Of a stretch of DNA of 26,726 nt, positions 16,398-26,502 are shown piece after piece (position 1 is the first letter of the stretch; each line of letters begins with the position of its first letter). The stretch comes from an alpha proteobacterium 3107 (lineage in GTDB: Bacteria; Pseudomonadota; Alphaproteobacteria; Rhodobacterales; Rhodobacteraceae), in contig JPPB01000053.1 of assembly GCA_001483205.1 (NCBI GenBank), positions 1 to 26,726 on the forward strand. Reading direction: 5' to 3'. The notes beneath the pieces are model-generated. The model ran no database searches and was not told where the DNA came from. It saw only the letters and a list, made by a program, of their open reading frames with translations. The position numbers and the translations under genes are program-made.

Positions 16398-16817
16398 TCA
16401 TGCCCCCGCCCCGCCGGGCGGCAGAATCCTCACCCCGTTGATCTTCCAACCGGAGTGTCCCCTTACCATCTGATACTCGAGCATATGGACCGCCCCCGTC
16501 TGATCCCGGATCATCACCCGCTGCCACAGCCTGCCGTTTGCCTCTCGCAGGCCCAGAAAGCGCAGCTCCGCCGGTCTGTGGACCATCGGATAGCCCCGCC
16601 GCACCATCAGGCCAAAGCGTTCCGGTGTGCCGAACAGACCCCTGATCGCCGGTGAAGCGTATCCGAAGGCGCGCCCGAAATCATCCGCCCTGAAGGCGTC
16701 GATCTGGGCAGAGATGACCGCCCGGATGTCCGGGTTCACCGCCTCATCTGCATCCGTGCGCGCAGGCAGGCACCAGACAGCCACCGCCATTGCCGCAATC
16801 AGGATCAGCCGCTGCAT
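16398..16817 (-). CDS. DUF4864-like secreted protein
   Basis: A 139-residue protein with an N-terminal signal peptide (MQRLILIAAMAVAVWCLPA) and a mature domain beginning near DEAVNPDIRAVISAQIDAFRADDFGRAFGYAS. The helix-rich start followed by strands around WQRVMIRDQTGAVHMLEYQM and GWKINGVRILP matches DUF4864, a periplasmic domain of the NTF2-like type with no established function. It lies 62 bp downstream of lysK on the same strand and could share its transcript. Confidence 0.75.
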   Translation of the reverse strand: MQRLILIAAMAVAVWCLPARTDADEAVNPDIRAVISAQIDAFRADDFGRAFGYASPAIRGLFGTPERFGLMVRRGYPMVHRPAELRFLGLREANGRLWQRVMIRDQTGAVHMLEYQMVRGHSGWKINGVRILPPGGAGA

Positions 16818-16879
16818 GACCGTTTCCCCCGTGTGTCCTGCATATCATACAACAGATTACGCAGCCGGGGCAGAGCGGA

Positions 16880-18457
16880 TCACTCGGCAAGTTTCCCCGC
16901 CAGACCGTCTTCGATCAGCTTGATGCTTTCCCCGATGCCGTAAAGGGCGATGAGCCCCCCGAAACGCGGGCCCTGACTGGCCCCCAGCAGCACCTCGTAA
17001 AGCGCCCTGAACCAGTCCCGCAACGGATCAAACCGGTCCCGCCCGGCGGCGAACACGGCGCTTTGCAAGGCTTCTGCATCCGGCGGGCCGTCCCACGCCC
17101 TCAGCACCGCCAGCAGGCTTTCCATCGCCTCGCGCTCAACCTCTGTCGGCAGGCGATAGGCTTTCGCGGGCTTGACGAAATCGTTGTAATAGCGGACGGC
17201 AAAGCCGACAGCGGCGTCAAGGTCGGGGTGGGTGTCGGCGCTTGCCTCGGGTGCATATCGGCGGATGAACCCCCACAGCCTGTCCGTGTCATCCGCCGCC
17301 GAAACCGAGGCCAGGTTCAGCAGCATCGAAAACGGCACCACCATTTTCGATTGCGGCACATCGCCGTTGTGAATGTGATGCACCGGATTGGCCAGCCTTT
17401 GCGCCATGTCCTGTCCGGGATAGGCGCGCAGGTGCTGATGATACTCATCCACCGCGCGGGGAATAACCCCGAAATACAGCCGTTTCGCGGTTTTGGGCTT
17501 TTGATACATGAAATAGGACAGGCTCTCGGTCGCGGCATAGGTCAGCCACTCATCGACAGACAGGCCATTGCCGCGGGATTTGGAAATTTTCTCGCCCTTG
17601 TCGTCGAGGAACAGCTCATAGGTGAAATGCTCCGGCGGGCGGGCACCAAGAATTTCGCAGATGCGGTCATAGATCGGCGTGTTGGTCGAATGGTCCTTGC
17701 CATACATCTCGAAATCGACGCCGAGGGCGGCCCAGCGCGCGCCGAAATCGGGTTTCCATTGCAGTTTCACCTGTCCGCCGGTGATCGGCACCGTCCATTC
17801 CCGGCCCCTGTCATCGTCAAAGCTGATGGTGCCGTTCCGGGCATCGACATGTTTGAGCGGCACATACAGAACCCGCCCGGTTTCCGGGTGGATTGGCAGA
17901 AAGATCGAATAGGTCTGCCGCCGTTCCTCGCGCAGGCTTTTCAGCATCACCGCCATCAGGTCGTCATAGCGTTCGGCGGCGCGCAGCAGGGTGTCGTCGA
18001 ACCGGCCAGAGGCGTAGAACTCGGTGGCCGAGATAAAATCATAGTCAAAGCCGAACGTGTCCAGAAACCGCCGGAGCATCGCATTGTTGTGGTGGCCAAA
18101 GCTCTCGAACCTGCCGAACGGGTCGGGGACGGCGGTCAGCGGGCGTTGCAGGTGGTCATGCAGCATGTCCGGGTTCGGCACATTGTCGGGGGCTTTGCGC
18201 ATCCCGTCCATATCGTCCGAAAAGCACACCAGCCGGGTCGGGATGTCCGAGATGGTCTCGAACGCCCGGCGCACCATGGTTGTGCGCGCCACCTCGGCAA
18301 AGGTGCCGATATGGGGCAGCCCCGACGGGCCATAGCCGGTCTCGAACAGCACATGGCCCTTTGCGGGCGGACCCTTTTCATAGCGCTTCAGAATCCGGCG
18401 GGCCTCTTCAAACGGCCAGGCTTTGGAGTTGAGGGCGGTGTCCAGAGGATCGGGCAT
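16880..18457 (-). CDS. lysK: Lysine--tRNA ligase, class I
   Basis: Charges tRNA-Lys with lysine using the class I (archaeal-type) fold instead of the class II LysS found in most bacteria; class I LysRS is usual in alphaproteobacteria. The 525-residue protein carries the HIGH-like motif [10 protein letters not shown] near residue 47 and the KMSKS-like KISKSRGN near 290, with the expected intervening blocks ([30 protein letters not shown]). The ATG at 18457 has GAAAG upstream; an in-frame TTG five codons earlier is less likely. The 125-bp spacer to the divergent TerB-like gene must hold its promoter. Confidence 0.95.
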   Translation of the reverse strand: MPDPLDTALNSKAWPFEEARRILKRYEKGPPAKGHVLFETGYGPSGLPHIGTFAEVARTTMVRRAFETISDIPTRLVCFSDDMDGMRKAPDNVPNPDMLHDHLQRPLTAVPDPFGRFESFGHHNNAMLRRFLDTFGFDYDFISATEFYASGRFDDTLLRAAERYDDLMAVMLKSLREERRQTYSIFLPIHPETGRVLYVPLKHVDARNGTISFDDDRGREWTVPITGGQVKLQWKPDFGARWAALGVDFEMYGKDHSTNTPIYDRICEILGARPPEHFTYELFLDDKGEKISKSRGNGLSVDEWLTYAATESLSYFMYQKPKTAKRLYFGVIPRAVDEYHQHLRAYPGQDMAQRLANPVHHIHNGDVPQSKMVVPFSMLLNLASVSAADDTDRLWGFIRRYAPEASADTHPDLDAAVGFAVRYYNDFVKPAKAYRLPTEVEREAMESLLAVLRAWDGPPDAEALQSAVFAAGRDRFDPLRDWFRALYEVLLGASQGPRFGGLIALYGIGESIKLIEDGLAGKLAE

Positions 18458-18582
18458 GTCGGTTTCTTTCAACGGGGGCGCGGGCGGGCAGGGCCGGGGG
18501 TGGCCGGGCCGGGCAACTCCCTATTGCCCCTTGGCCCGCGCGTCAATATTCTGCCCGGACAACACTGTCGGAGATCGCCCGG

Positions 18583-19008
18583 ATGAACACGGACACCATT
18601 TCATCATTTTCCCCTCAGGATGCGCTGGTTGCGGTGATGATCGCCGAATCGGCGGCGGATGAGAACATCCGCACCTCTGAACTGGTGACGATTGAGCGCA
18701 TCGTGAATCACCTGCCGATCTTTGCCGCCTATGAGTTTGACCGGGTGAGGGCGGTCAGCGCCACGGTGTTCGATCTGTTCGAGGAAGAGGACGGTCTGGA
18801 TGCGCTTTTCGGCCTTGTGACTGAGGCGTTGCCGGAAAAGCTCTATGAGACCGCCTATGCGCTGGCCTGTGATGTGGCCGCTGCCGATGGGCGTCTGCGG
18901 GAGACCGAGCTGCGGATGCTGGCGGAAATCCGCTATGTGCTGAATATCGACCGTCTGCATGGCGCGGCCATTGAGCGGGGCGCGCGGGCGCGGCACATGG
19001 TGCTGTAG
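18583..19008 (+). CDS. TerB-like (tellurite resistance-like) helical protein
   Basis: A 141-residue, all-helical, acidic protein. The pattern [26 protein letters not shown], then [30 protein letters not shown] is the TerB/DUF533 repeat, in which acidic 'aD..i...E' turns may bind metal. The function of stand-alone TerB proteins is not established. It has CGGAG upstream of the ATG and no operon partner; a tRNA-Ala gene follows about 107 bp later. Confidence 0.75.
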   Translation: MNTDTISSFSPQDALVAVMIAESAADENIRTSELVTIERIVNHLPIFAAYEFDRVRAVSATVFDLFEEEDGLDALFGLVTEALPEKLYETAYALACDVAAADGRLRETELRMLAEIRYVLNIDRLHGAAIERGARARHMVL

Positions 19009-19115
19009 CGCGCCGGGGTGCCGGGACAGAGGGGCAGGGGACAGGCGTTTCGTTCGGGCAAGGCGAAGGATCGGGCTTGACCCCGGGCGTCTTCTGCCGC
19101 AAACAGGCGGGCGTT

Positions 19116-19191
<76 letters not shown>

Positions 19192-19228
19192 AGCATTTCC
19201 GGGCAAATGACACGGGGCGCGCGGCCAT

Positions 19229-21085
19229 TCAGCCGGGCGCGGGGCGTGTATCCTCATAGCCGCTGTCGGTGGTCAGGATGTAATGCCCCGGCCCGACCTC
19301 GGCATATTCCGACGGCGCAGGCGCATACCCCACATCATGGATCGGCGACGGAATCGGCTTAAAGCGCGGCTCCTCCTCAGCCCCCCGCCTGCGCGGATCA
19401 GCCACCGGCACCGCAGACATCAGCGCCCGCGTATAGGGATGGTGCGGGTTTTCAAACACGCCCGCGCGCGGGCCGATCTCGACAATCCGGCCCAGATACA
19501 TCACCCCCACATGGTGGCTGACCCGCTCCACCACCGCCATATCGTGCGAGATAAACAGAAAGCTCAGCCCGAGGGTCGCCTGCAATTCCATCATCAGGTT
19601 CAGCACCTGCGCCTGCACCGACACATCGAGCGCCGAGACCGCTTCATCCGCGACAATCAGCCTGGGGTTCAGGGCCAGCGCACGGGCGATGGCAACCCTT
19701 TGGCGCTGTCCGCCCGACAATTCATGCGGATAGCGGCGCATGAAACCGCGCGGCAATTCCACCCGGTCGAACAGATGCGCCACCCGGTCCGTCAGCCCGG
19801 AACCGGACTCCGTGCCGTAATTCCGCATCGGCTCGGCAACCTGATCCTCCAGCTTCATCTTCGGGTTCAGCGAGGCGAACGGATCCTGAAAGATCATCTG
19901 CATGTCCTGGCGCGCCCGGCGCAGGCCGCCACGGTCCAGCCCCATGATGTCAACGCCATCAAGGTTGATCTCGCCCGCCATCGGCTCCACCAGCCGCAGG
20001 ATCGACCGCCCGGCAGAGGACTTGCCGCACCCCGATTCGCCAACCAGCGAAAGCGTCTGCCCCTTGTTGAGGGTAAAGGACACATCCTCAACCGCGTGGA
20101 CATTGGCGATCGTGCGGCGCAGGAAACCGCCCCTGACCGGAAAGCGCGTGGTCAGGCCCTTCACCCGCAACAGCGGTTGATCGGTGCCGGGAATGGGGGC
20201 GGTTTTTTGGTTCCCCGCCGTCAGCAGGCGCATCGGCTCCGGGGCCGGTTTGCCGCGCATCTCTCCCAGTTTCGGCACCGCCGCCAACAGCGCGCGGGTG
20301 TAGTCATGGCGCGGGGCCTCGAAAATATCCGTAACCGGGCCTTCCTCGACCTTTCTGCCCCGGAACATGACCACCACCCGGTCGGCCATCTGCGCCACCA
20401 CCGCCATGTCATGGGTGATAAAGATCACCGCCGTGCCGGTTTCCCGCTTCAGCCGGTCCATCAGCGCCAGAATCTCGGCCTGAATGGTCACGTCAAGCGC
20501 CGTTGTCGGCTCATCCGCGATCAGCAGGCGTGGTTCGCAGGCCATGGCCATGGCGATCACCACCCGCTGGCGCATCCCGCCCGACAACTCATGCGGATAC
20601 TGTTTCATCCGCCGTTCGGGTTCGGGGATACGCACCTGCCGCAACAGGTCTATGGCACGGGCGCGGGCGGCAGATTTGGACAGGCCCTTGTGAACGCGCA
20701 GCCCCTCGGCCAACTGACGGCCAACGGTAAACACCGGGTTCAGCGCCGTCATCGGCTCCTGAAAGATCATCCCGATCTCATTGCCGCGAATGCGCTTCAT
20801 CTGGTCCTGACCGGCCTGCGCCAGGTCCGTCTCTCCCCCGTCACGGCGGTCAAACAGCAATTCACCGCCCGCGATCTCGCCGCCGCCAAACTCGATCAAC
20901 CGCATCAGCGACAGCGAAGAGACGGACTTGCCGGACCCCGATTCGCCGACAATGCACACGGTTTCGCCGGGGCTGATTGCGAACGAGACATCCTCGACGC
21001 CAATCACCGCCCCCTCTCTGGTCTGAAACGTGACCCGTAGTTTCCTGACCCGCGCGATAGGCTGATCCGGCTCGATTGCCCCCAT
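19229..21085 (-). CDS. Peptide-type ABC transporter, fused dual ATPase
   Basis: Cytoplasmic ATPase of a dipeptide/oligopeptide-family importer, with both nucleotide-binding domains in one 618-residue chain (GsiA/YejF-like layout, equivalent to DppD and DppF). Domain 1 has Walker A GESGSGKS, signature LSGGMRQR and Walker [13 protein letters not shown]. Domain 2 has [16 protein letters not shown] and [12 protein letters not shown]. Each ends with the C-terminal oligopeptide-binding extension (for example [13 protein letters not shown]). It is transcribed divergently from the binding protein and permease genes, which surely form the same system. The substrate is not revealed by the sequence. Confidence 0.93.
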   Translation of the reverse strand: MGAIEPDQPIARVRKLRVTFQTREGAVIGVEDVSFAISPGETVCIVGESGSGKSVSSLSLMRLIEFGGGEIAGGELLFDRRDGGETDLAQAGQDQMKRIRGNEIGMIFQEPMTALNPVFTVGRQLAEGLRVHKGLSKSAARARAIDLLRQVRIPEPERRMKQYPHELSGGMRQRVVIAMAMACEPRLLIADEPTTALDVTIQAEILALMDRLKRETGTAVIFITHDMAVVAQMADRVVVMFRGRKVEEGPVTDIFEAPRHDYTRALLAAVPKLGEMRGKPAPEPMRLLTAGNQKTAPIPGTDQPLLRVKGLTTRFPVRGGFLRRTIANVHAVEDVSFTLNKGQTLSLVGESGCGKSSAGRSILRLVEPMAGEINLDGVDIMGLDRGGLRRARQDMQMIFQDPFASLNPKMKLEDQVAEPMRNYGTESGSGLTDRVAHLFDRVELPRGFMRRYPHELSGGQRQRVAIARALALNPRLIVADEAVSALDVSVQAQVLNLMMELQATLGLSFLFISHDMAVVERVSHHVGVMYLGRIVEIGPRAGVFENPHHPYTRALMSAVPVADPRRRGAEEEPRFKPIPSPIHDVGYAPAPSEYAEVGPGHYILTTDSGYEDTRPAPG

Positions 21086-21330
21086 GGTTCCTCTGGCTGT
21101 CCTGTCGGTTGTGCCCCTGACGCTAAGGCCATGGCGCGGGGTCTGTCAAACCGATTGCGGCTTTTGCCCGCCACAACGCTTGCAATTTTTCAAAACTCTG
21201 TTTCGATAGGAAGGCGTATGAAACCGGGGGCGGCAAATGATTCATCCTGCTATTCGCGTTTGCGGCGCGGGCGAAGCGGTGCTTTCCCGGCGGATGCAAA
21301 CGGGTGCAAATTTTCAGCATGGAGTGTGAA

Positions 21331-23034
21331 ATGAAACTCAGAACCTTACTCGCAGGCGCGGTCGCAAGTGCGGCCCTGACCCCTGCGGCCTTTGCCGAGC
21401 GCGGCGCGGACGGCCATGTCAACATCATCTACTGGCAGGCACCGTCAATCGTCAGTGCGTATCTGTCGGGCGGGACCAAGGACATCGAGGCGGCCTCTCT
21501 GGTGGTTGAGCCGCTGGCCCGCTTTGACCAGAACGGTGTTCTTGTGCCTTATCTGGCCGCTGAAATCCCCACCGTGGAGAACGGTGGTGTCAGCGAAGAC
21601 CTGACCTCGATCACCTGGAAAATCGCGCCGGGGATTGTCTGGTCGGACGGCACACCGTTCACCGCCCATGATGTGAAATTCACTGCCGACTACTGTATGC
21701 ACCCCGAAGGCGGGTGCGCGCAGGTCACCAAATTCGAGGGCGTGACCAGTGTCGAAGCGGTGGACGACATGACCGTCACGGTGACATTCGACAAGCCGAC
21801 ACCGTTCCCCTATGGCCCGTTTGTCGGCGGCGAAAGCCCGATCATCCAGAAAGCCCAGTTTGCGGATTGTCTGGGACCGAAGGCCCCCGAATGCACCGAA
21901 CAGAATTTCGGCCCCATCGGGACCGGCCCGTTCGTGGTTGATGAGTTCAAGCCGAATGATGTGATCAGCATGTCGGCCAACCCGAATTATCGCGACCCGG
22001 CCAAACCCGCCTTTGCCACCCTGACCCTCAAGGGCGGCGGTGATGCGACGGCCGCCGGGCGCGCGGTGCTGGAAACCGGCGAGTTCGATTATGCCTGGAA
22101 CCTGCAACTTGCGCCGGATGTGATTGCGCAAATGGAAGAGGGCGGCAAGGGCGTCCCGGTCGCCGGTTTCGGCCCGCTGGTCGAGCGCCTCATGCTCAAC
22201 CAGACCAACCCTTCGTCTGATCTGGCAGAGGGCGAGCGTTCTACCGCTGCCCATCCGCACCCGTTTCTGACCGACCCTGCGGTCTATCAGGCGATGTCGC
22301 TGGCCATCGACCGTCCGCTGCTGGTGGAAATCGGCTATGGTCAGGCCGGGCGGGTGACCTGCAACTGGGTTCCGGCCCCGGCTGCGTTCAATTCGGACAC
22401 CCTCACCTGTGATAAGCAGGACATTGATGCGGCGAACAAGCTGCTGGATGATGCAGGCTATGCCGATACCGACGGTGATGGTGTGCGCGAAACCCCGGCG
22501 GGTGTGCCGATGAGCATCACTTATCAGACCTCGACCAATGCCGTGCGTCAGGACTTTCAGGCACTGATCAAGGAATGGTGGAGCCAGATCGGTATCGAAA
22601 CCGAGTTGCGCAATATCAATGCCTCGGTCTTTTTCGGCAGCGATCCGGGGTCGCCGGACACTATTCAGAAGTTCTATGCCGATGTTCAGATGTATGCCAA
22701 CACCTTCAACGGCACTGATCCGCAATCATACCTGGGCAACCTGTTGTGCGATAAGGCTCCGCGCCCGGATACCCAGTGGCAGGGCGAGAATATGTCCCGC
22801 TGGTGCCGCGAGGAGTATGACGCGCTTCATGCCGAGCTTGCCACCACCGCCGACATCAATGCGCGGGCAGAGATCGGCAGGCGACTGAACGACATGGGCG
22901 TTGAGGGCGGCGCGATGATCCCGCTGGTCCATCGCGGGCGTCTGTCGGCCCATTCTAACACATTGGGCGGCGTGATCCTCAATGTGTGGGACAGCGAGCT
23001 GTGGAACGCGGCTGACTGGTATCGCGTGAAGTAA
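21331..23034 (+). CDS. ABC transporter substrate-binding protein, family 5 (peptide/nickel type)
   Basis: Periplasmic receptor of the importer, 567 residues. It has a signal peptide (MKLRTLLAGAVASAALTPAAFA) and family-5 blocks: the early 'ASLVVEPLARFD' segment, ITWKIAPGIVWSDGTPFTAHDVKFT, then NPNYRDPAKPAF and, later, AMSLAIDRPLLVEIGYG and ANKLLDDAGYADTDGDGVRE. The ATG at 21331 has GGAG seven bases upstream and gives the signal peptide directly; longer starts are unlikely. The cargo may be peptides, opines or other small solutes; it cannot be decided here. It heads an operon with the two permeases, separated from them by a stable hairpin. Confidence 0.93.
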   Translation: MKLRTLLAGAVASAALTPAAFAERGADGHVNIIYWQAPSIVSAYLSGGTKDIEAASLVVEPLARFDQNGVLVPYLAAEIPTVENGGVSEDLTSITWKIAPGIVWSDGTPFTAHDVKFTADYCMHPEGGCAQVTKFEGVTSVEAVDDMTVTVTFDKPTPFPYGPFVGGESPIIQKAQFADCLGPKAPECTEQNFGPIGTGPFVVDEFKPNDVISMSANPNYRDPAKPAFATLTLKGGGDATAAGRAVLETGEFDYAWNLQLAPDVIAQMEEGGKGVPVAGFGPLVERLMLNQTNPSSDLAEGERSTAAHPHPFLTDPAVYQAMSLAIDRPLLVEIGYGQAGRVTCNWVPAPAAFNSDTLTCDKQDIDAANKLLDDAGYADTDGDGVRETPAGVPMSITYQTSTNAVRQDFQALIKEWWSQIGIETELRNINASVFFGSDPGSPDTIQKFYADVQMYANTFNGTDPQSYLGNLLCDKAPRPDTQWQGENMSRWCREEYDALHAELATTADINARAEIGRRLNDMGVEGGAMIPLVHRGRLSAHSNTLGGVILNVWDSELWNAADWYRVK

Positions 23035-23070
23035 GAGCCGCAGGTGGCCTTGTGCTTCCGCTTGCAAAAA

Positions 23071-23102
23071 GACCGCGCCCTGATCCGTTTCGGGGCGCGG
23101 TC
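23071..23102 (+). other. Intercistronic hairpin between binding protein and permease genes
   Basis: GACCGCGCCC (23071-23080) pairs perfectly with GGGCGCGGTC (23093-23102) over a 12-base loop. No T-tract follows on the plus strand, so it probably does not fully terminate; such hairpins after binding-protein genes often protect the upstream mRNA and raise its level over the permeases. On the minus strand it would be followed by TTTTT. Confidence 0.6.
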
Positions 23103-23157
23103 CCGGCGTGTCGCCTTATGCCGCGCCGAAAGCCTCTCTGAACAAGGGCGCGTCTGA

Positions 23158-24165
23158 ATGCTGACCTTCACCATCCGCCGCCTGACGCTTGCCGTTCCGA
23201 CGCTGCTGTTCATCTCTCTGGTGATCTTTCTGCTGCTTGAGTTCGCCCCCGGCGACCCGATGGCGCAGGTGCCGCTGACCGTCCCGCCGGATGTGAAGGA
23301 AAAGATGCGCGAGGCTCTGGGGTTGGGCCAGCCCGCGCCGGTTCGGTTCTGGAAATGGCTGGTGCAGTTCTTTTGGATCGAGCCGCAGGTGCTGATCGAC
23401 AATCTGCTGGGCACGTCCCTGTCTGCGGGCGATTTGCGGGTGATCTCGTGGCAGACCCGTTCGCCGGTGATGGACATCGTGGTCCAGCGCCTGCCGCAAA
23501 CGCTGTGGGTTGTCGGCACCGCCTATCTGGTCGCCATCGTTATCGCGCTGCCCATCGGCATCTATTCGGCCTATCGGCAATATTCATGGTTCGATCAGGC
23601 GGGCACTTTTGTGTCGATGGTCGGGTTCTCGGTGCCGCCGTTCTTTTCCGGTGTGCTGGTGATTGTCATCTTCTCGGTCAATCTGGGCTGGTTCCCGTCG
23701 ATCTATGACACCACCCACAAGGTGACCGACTGGGACAGCTTTGTCATCCAGCTCAGGCAGATGATCATGCCGGTGATGGTGCTGGCCTTGCAGATCACCG
23801 CGCAGCTCAGCCGGTTCATGCGCGCCTCGATGCTTGACAACCTCAATCAGGATTATGTCCGCACCGCCCGCGCCAAGGGTCTGGGCGAATATACCGTCGT
23901 GATGGCCCATGTGCTGCGCAACTCGATGATCCCCGTGGTCACCGTGATTGCACTGGGCATCCCGGCGATTTTCGGCGGCGCGATCATCACCGAACAGGTG
24001 TTTAAGGTCAACGGCATCGGCCAGTTGCTGATTGGCGCGATTCAGGCCAATGACCTGCCGATGGTGCAGACCCTGACCTTCATTTTTGCCGTGCTGATCG
24101 TGCTGTTCAACCTGATTGCGGACGTTCTCTACGGCATTCTCGACCCCCGGATCCGCTATGACTGA
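23158..24165 (+). CDS. ABC transporter permease, DppB-like
   Basis: Inner-membrane permease of 335 residues with the DppB/OppB layout: first helix in LTFTIRRLTLAVPTLLFISL, periplasmic loop, and five further helices. The binding-protein-dependent transport signature that docks the ATPase is visible as DYVRTARAKGLGEYTVVMAHVLRNSMIPVVT, and the protein ends with the usual DVLYGILDPRIRYD. It overlaps the next permease gene by 8 bases. Confidence 0.94.
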   Translation: MLTFTIRRLTLAVPTLLFISLVIFLLLEFAPGDPMAQVPLTVPPDVKEKMREALGLGQPAPVRFWKWLVQFFWIEPQVLIDNLLGTSLSAGDLRVISWQTRSPVMDIVVQRLPQTLWVVGTAYLVAIVIALPIGIYSAYRQYSWFDQAGTFVSMVGFSVPPFFSGVLVIVIFSVNLGWFPSIYDTTHKVTDWDSFVIQLRQMIMPVMVLALQITAQLSRFMRASMLDNLNQDYVRTARAKGLGEYTVVMAHVLRNSMIPVVTVIALGIPAIFGGAIITEQVFKVNGIGQLLIGAIQANDLPMVQTLTFIFAVLIVLFNLIADVLYGILDPRIRYD

Positions 24166-25072
24166 GATCACTGCCCCACCGCAACCGGCCAGACCGCCCC
24201 GCAGCCAATGGCTGGATGTCTGGGATCAGTTCAAAACCCACAGGGGCGCGCTGATCGGCGGGATTCTGTTTATCCTGATTGTTGTTGCGGTCTATCTGGG
24301 GCCGTATCTGTGGGGGATTGACCCCACCGGCATTGACATCCGCGCCCGCAATCAGGGGCCAAGCTGGGCGCATCCGTTCGGCACCGATCAGTTGGGCCGC
24401 GACATGCTGGCCCGGATGATGGCCGGTGGTGCGACATCGGTTTCGGTCGGCATTACCGCGATGCTGCTGGCGCTGTTTCTGGGGTCGTTCGTGGGCATTC
24501 TGGCCGGATATTTCAGGCGGCTCGACGGGCCGCTGATGCGCCTGACCGATCTGTTCCTGGCCTTGCCCCTGCTGCCGCTTTTGCTGGTGATGATGCTGCT
24601 GTTCCGGGAGCCGCTGAGTTCCGCCTTCGGGCTTGAGCGGGGGATTTTCATCCTGATCGTGGTGTCGATCGGGATTACCTCGTGGATGCCCACTGCGCGC
24701 ATTGTGCGCGGCGATGTGCTGGCGATCAAAGAGCGCGAGTTTGTGCTGGCCGCCCGGTCTATCGGCGCGACCGACACCCGGATCATCACCCGGCACATCC
24801 TGCCCAATGTGCTGAGCCCGGTGATGGTTTCGGCCACGCTGGGGATTGCCTCGGCGATCATCACCGAATCGGCGCTGTCGTTTCTGGGTCTGGGCTTTCC
24901 GCCGGATTTCCCGACCTGGGGGCGGCTGTTGTTTGATGCGACGGATTATCTTCAGCAATATCCAGAGCGGGTGTTCTGGCCCGGTCTGGCGATTTCGCTG
25001 ACGGTGCTGAGCGTGAACTATCTGGGCGATGGTCTGCGCGACGCGCTTGACCCGCGCATCCGCAAGCGTTAA
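24158..25072 (+). CDS. ABC transporter permease, DppC-like
   Basis: Second permease of the importer, 304 residues. An N-terminal cytoplasmic lead (MTEITAPPQPARPPRSQW) precedes the first helix, then HPFGTDQLGRDMLARMM, typical of DppC/OppC, and five more helices. The ATPase-docking loop reads EREFVLAARSIGATDTRIITRHILPN, followed by the family ending NYLGDGLRDALDPRIRKR. The start within the 3' end of the upstream permease gene implies translational coupling. Confidence 0.94.
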   Translation: MTEITAPPQPARPPRSQWLDVWDQFKTHRGALIGGILFILIVVAVYLGPYLWGIDPTGIDIRARNQGPSWAHPFGTDQLGRDMLARMMAGGATSVSVGITAMLLALFLGSFVGILAGYFRRLDGPLMRLTDLFLALPLLPLLLVMMLLFREPLSSAFGLERGIFILIVVSIGITSWMPTARIVRGDVLAIKEREFVLAARSIGATDTRIITRHILPNVLSPVMVSATLGIASAIITESALSFLGLGFPPDFPTWGRLLFDATDYLQQYPERVFWPGLAISLTVLSVNYLGDGLRDALDPRIRKR

Positions 25073-25079
25073 CGGGGGG

Positions 25080-25092
25080 TATACAGAGGTCT
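25080..25092. repeat. Dispersed repeat core copy G
   Basis: TATACAGAGGTCT holds the exact CAGAGGTCT core (25084-25092) plus the TATA preceding it as in the copies at 13.8 and 15.8 kb. It lies between the permease gene and the unrecognised gene at 25109. Confidence 0.5.
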
Positions 25093-25108
25093 CAGGGGGG
25101 GATTGCAG

Positions 25109-25855
25109 ATGAGCGAAATATGCCCGGACACTAACCCGGTTAAGCGCCTTGCCGATTACATTGAGCGTGTCAAGCTGACCAAAGTTGAGCTTGGCGACGA
25201 ATTTCACTATGTTTCCCTGCCGCTATGCGTCATTGGTGCGGTCTTCTCGATTGGCGTCAGAGCCAAGTCGGCCGACCTTGCCGTGGAGCGGTTTTGTGAG
25301 CGCAATGGCTGGCCCCAAGACTGGCGCCGATTGGTTCGTTCCCGCGCAGAGCTCGGAGCGGGGTCGCATCCCATTTCCGCCCTGCTTGCACTCTATGATG
25401 GCCTGACGCCGGAAGATGCCGCTGATAAGCTCTACAGCAATCGGCAACGCACCTCGGCACGCTCCGGCATCCTGAAGGCTGAGGCTGTGCGCCGCTTCGC
25501 CGAAGCGTTGCGTCAGGCCGGGATTGAGACCTTTGAGGACATGACGCCGGACAAGCTCGAACAGGCAGAGGCGATCATTCTCCGCATACCCGGCCAGAGC
25601 AGCGGAATTTCATTTGACTATTTTCAGATGCTTGCGGGCAATGATGATCTTGTCAAACCTGACCGCATGGTTCAACGCTTTGTGGGTGAGGCACTCAAGA
25701 CCAAAAGAGAACAGGAGCCGCGACAGGCCAGTCTGCTCGTGCAGCGGGCAGCGCGGGAACTCAACAAGCGCCGGGGCTATGACTACTGGACCCCGCAGAT
25801 GCTCGACAATGCCATCTGGCAGCGCGAGAGTGGCCGGGATGTTGAGGGGGCGTAA
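25109..25855 (+). CDS. Uncharacterised protein with possible helix-hairpin-helix (HhH-GPD-like) region
   Basis: A 248-residue soluble protein starting MSEICPDTNPVKRLADYIERV. I do not recognise the family with certainty. In the second half, 'RFAEALRQAGIETFEDM...' leads to IPGQSSGIS at 160-168 and VKPDRMVQRFV around Asp185, which recalls the hairpin and following aspartate of endonuclease III-type DNA glycosylases; the catalytic lysine of that family is not evident. A DNA-binding or repair/defence role is therefore only a possibility. GGGGGGA upstream of the ATG is a good ribosome-binding site. It stands alone between an importer operon and yciB, and a dispersed repeat copy lies just upstream, so it may be a later arrival. 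Confidence 0.75.
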   Translation: MSEICPDTNPVKRLADYIERVKLTKVELGDEFHYVSLPLCVIGAVFSIGVRAKSADLAVERFCERNGWPQDWRRLVRSRAELGAGSHPISALLALYDGLTPEDAADKLYSNRQRTSARSGILKAEAVRRFAEALRQAGIETFEDMTPDKLEQAEAIILRIPGQSSGISFDYFQMLAGNDDLVKPDRMVQRFVGEALKTKREQEPRQASLLVQRAARELNKRRGYDYWTPQMLDNAIWQRESGRDVEGA

Positions 25856-25878
25856 ATAAGCGCCCCCCCTGGCCCGGT

Positions 25879-26493
25879 TCATTCGCTTTCCGGCTCTTCG
25901 GGCTGTTCAGGCTTATAGGTCTCGAACAGCCGCCCCTGCGCGATGAAGAACACGAACACGGCGGCGGTCAGCCCAAAGGTCTTGAACGTCACCCAGGCCT
26001 CGGTGGACATCGTGCGCCACACCGCTTCGTTCAGCGCCGCCAGCCCCAGAAATAACACACACATGCGCCGGGTCAGGATCATCCAGCCCTCTCGCCTCAG
26101 CGGGATCGCCTCGGCCATCACAAGTTGCAGATAGCTCTGCCCGCGCAGCAACCCGGCCCCCAGCACCCCGCCGAACAGCAGATAGATGATCGTCGGTTTC
26201 ATCTTAAAGAACCGCTCATCATTCAGCCACACGGTCAGCCCGCCGAACACCACCACCAGCACCAGCGTCATCACCTGCATCGCCGACAATCGCCCGGTCA
26301 GACGCCACAGCAGCCACATCGAAAGCGCCAGCAACGGGATGAACCCGGCGGTGACGATGACAAAGCCCGAATACTCCGCCCCGCCGATCTGTGCCGTCCG
26401 CTCTCCGAACAGGCTGTAGGCGACGAAAAAAGCGATCACCGGCCCGAGGTCCAGCCCCAGCCTGACAAGGGGATTGATCTTTTCGCCCGACAT
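25879..26493 (-). CDS. yciB: Inner membrane-spanning protein YciB (septation protein A family)
   Basis: A polytopic membrane protein of 204 residues, family YciB/IspZ, linked in enterics to cell-envelope synthesis and septation. It begins MSGEKINPLVRLGLDLGPVIAFFVAYSLFG, the family's most conserved block (kP..k...elgPlivFF), and contains NDERFFKMKPTIIYLLFGGVL and LNEAVWRTMSTEAWVTFKTFG, both diagnostic. About five to six helices are visible and the C-terminus is acidic (PEQPEEPESE). The ATG at 26493 has TAGGG upstream and starts nine bases after the EamA gene's stop, indicating an operon. Confidence 0.93.
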   Translation of the reverse strand: MSGEKINPLVRLGLDLGPVIAFFVAYSLFGERTAQIGGAEYSGFVIVTAGFIPLLALSMWLLWRLTGRLSAMQVMTLVLVVVFGGLTVWLNDERFFKMKPTIIYLLFGGVLGAGLLRGQSYLQLVMAEAIPLRREGWMILTRRMCVLFLGLAALNEAVWRTMSTEAWVTFKTFGLTAAVFVFFIAQGRLFETYKPEQPEEPESE

Positions 26494-26502
26494 CCGCACG
26501 CC

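Noticed and set aside
17063..18586. 507-codon plus-strand ORF over lysK
   Set aside because: Antisense shadow of class I lysyl-tRNA synthetase, with no domain of its own.
19283..21040. 585-codon plus-strand ORF over the ABC ATPase gene
   Set aside because: Antisense shadow; both ATP-binding domains read cleanly on the minus strand.
21180..21208. Possible promoter TTGCAA - 17 bp - TCGATA before the binding-protein gene
   Set aside because: The -10 match is poor and the position gives a long leader; too weak to list as a feature.
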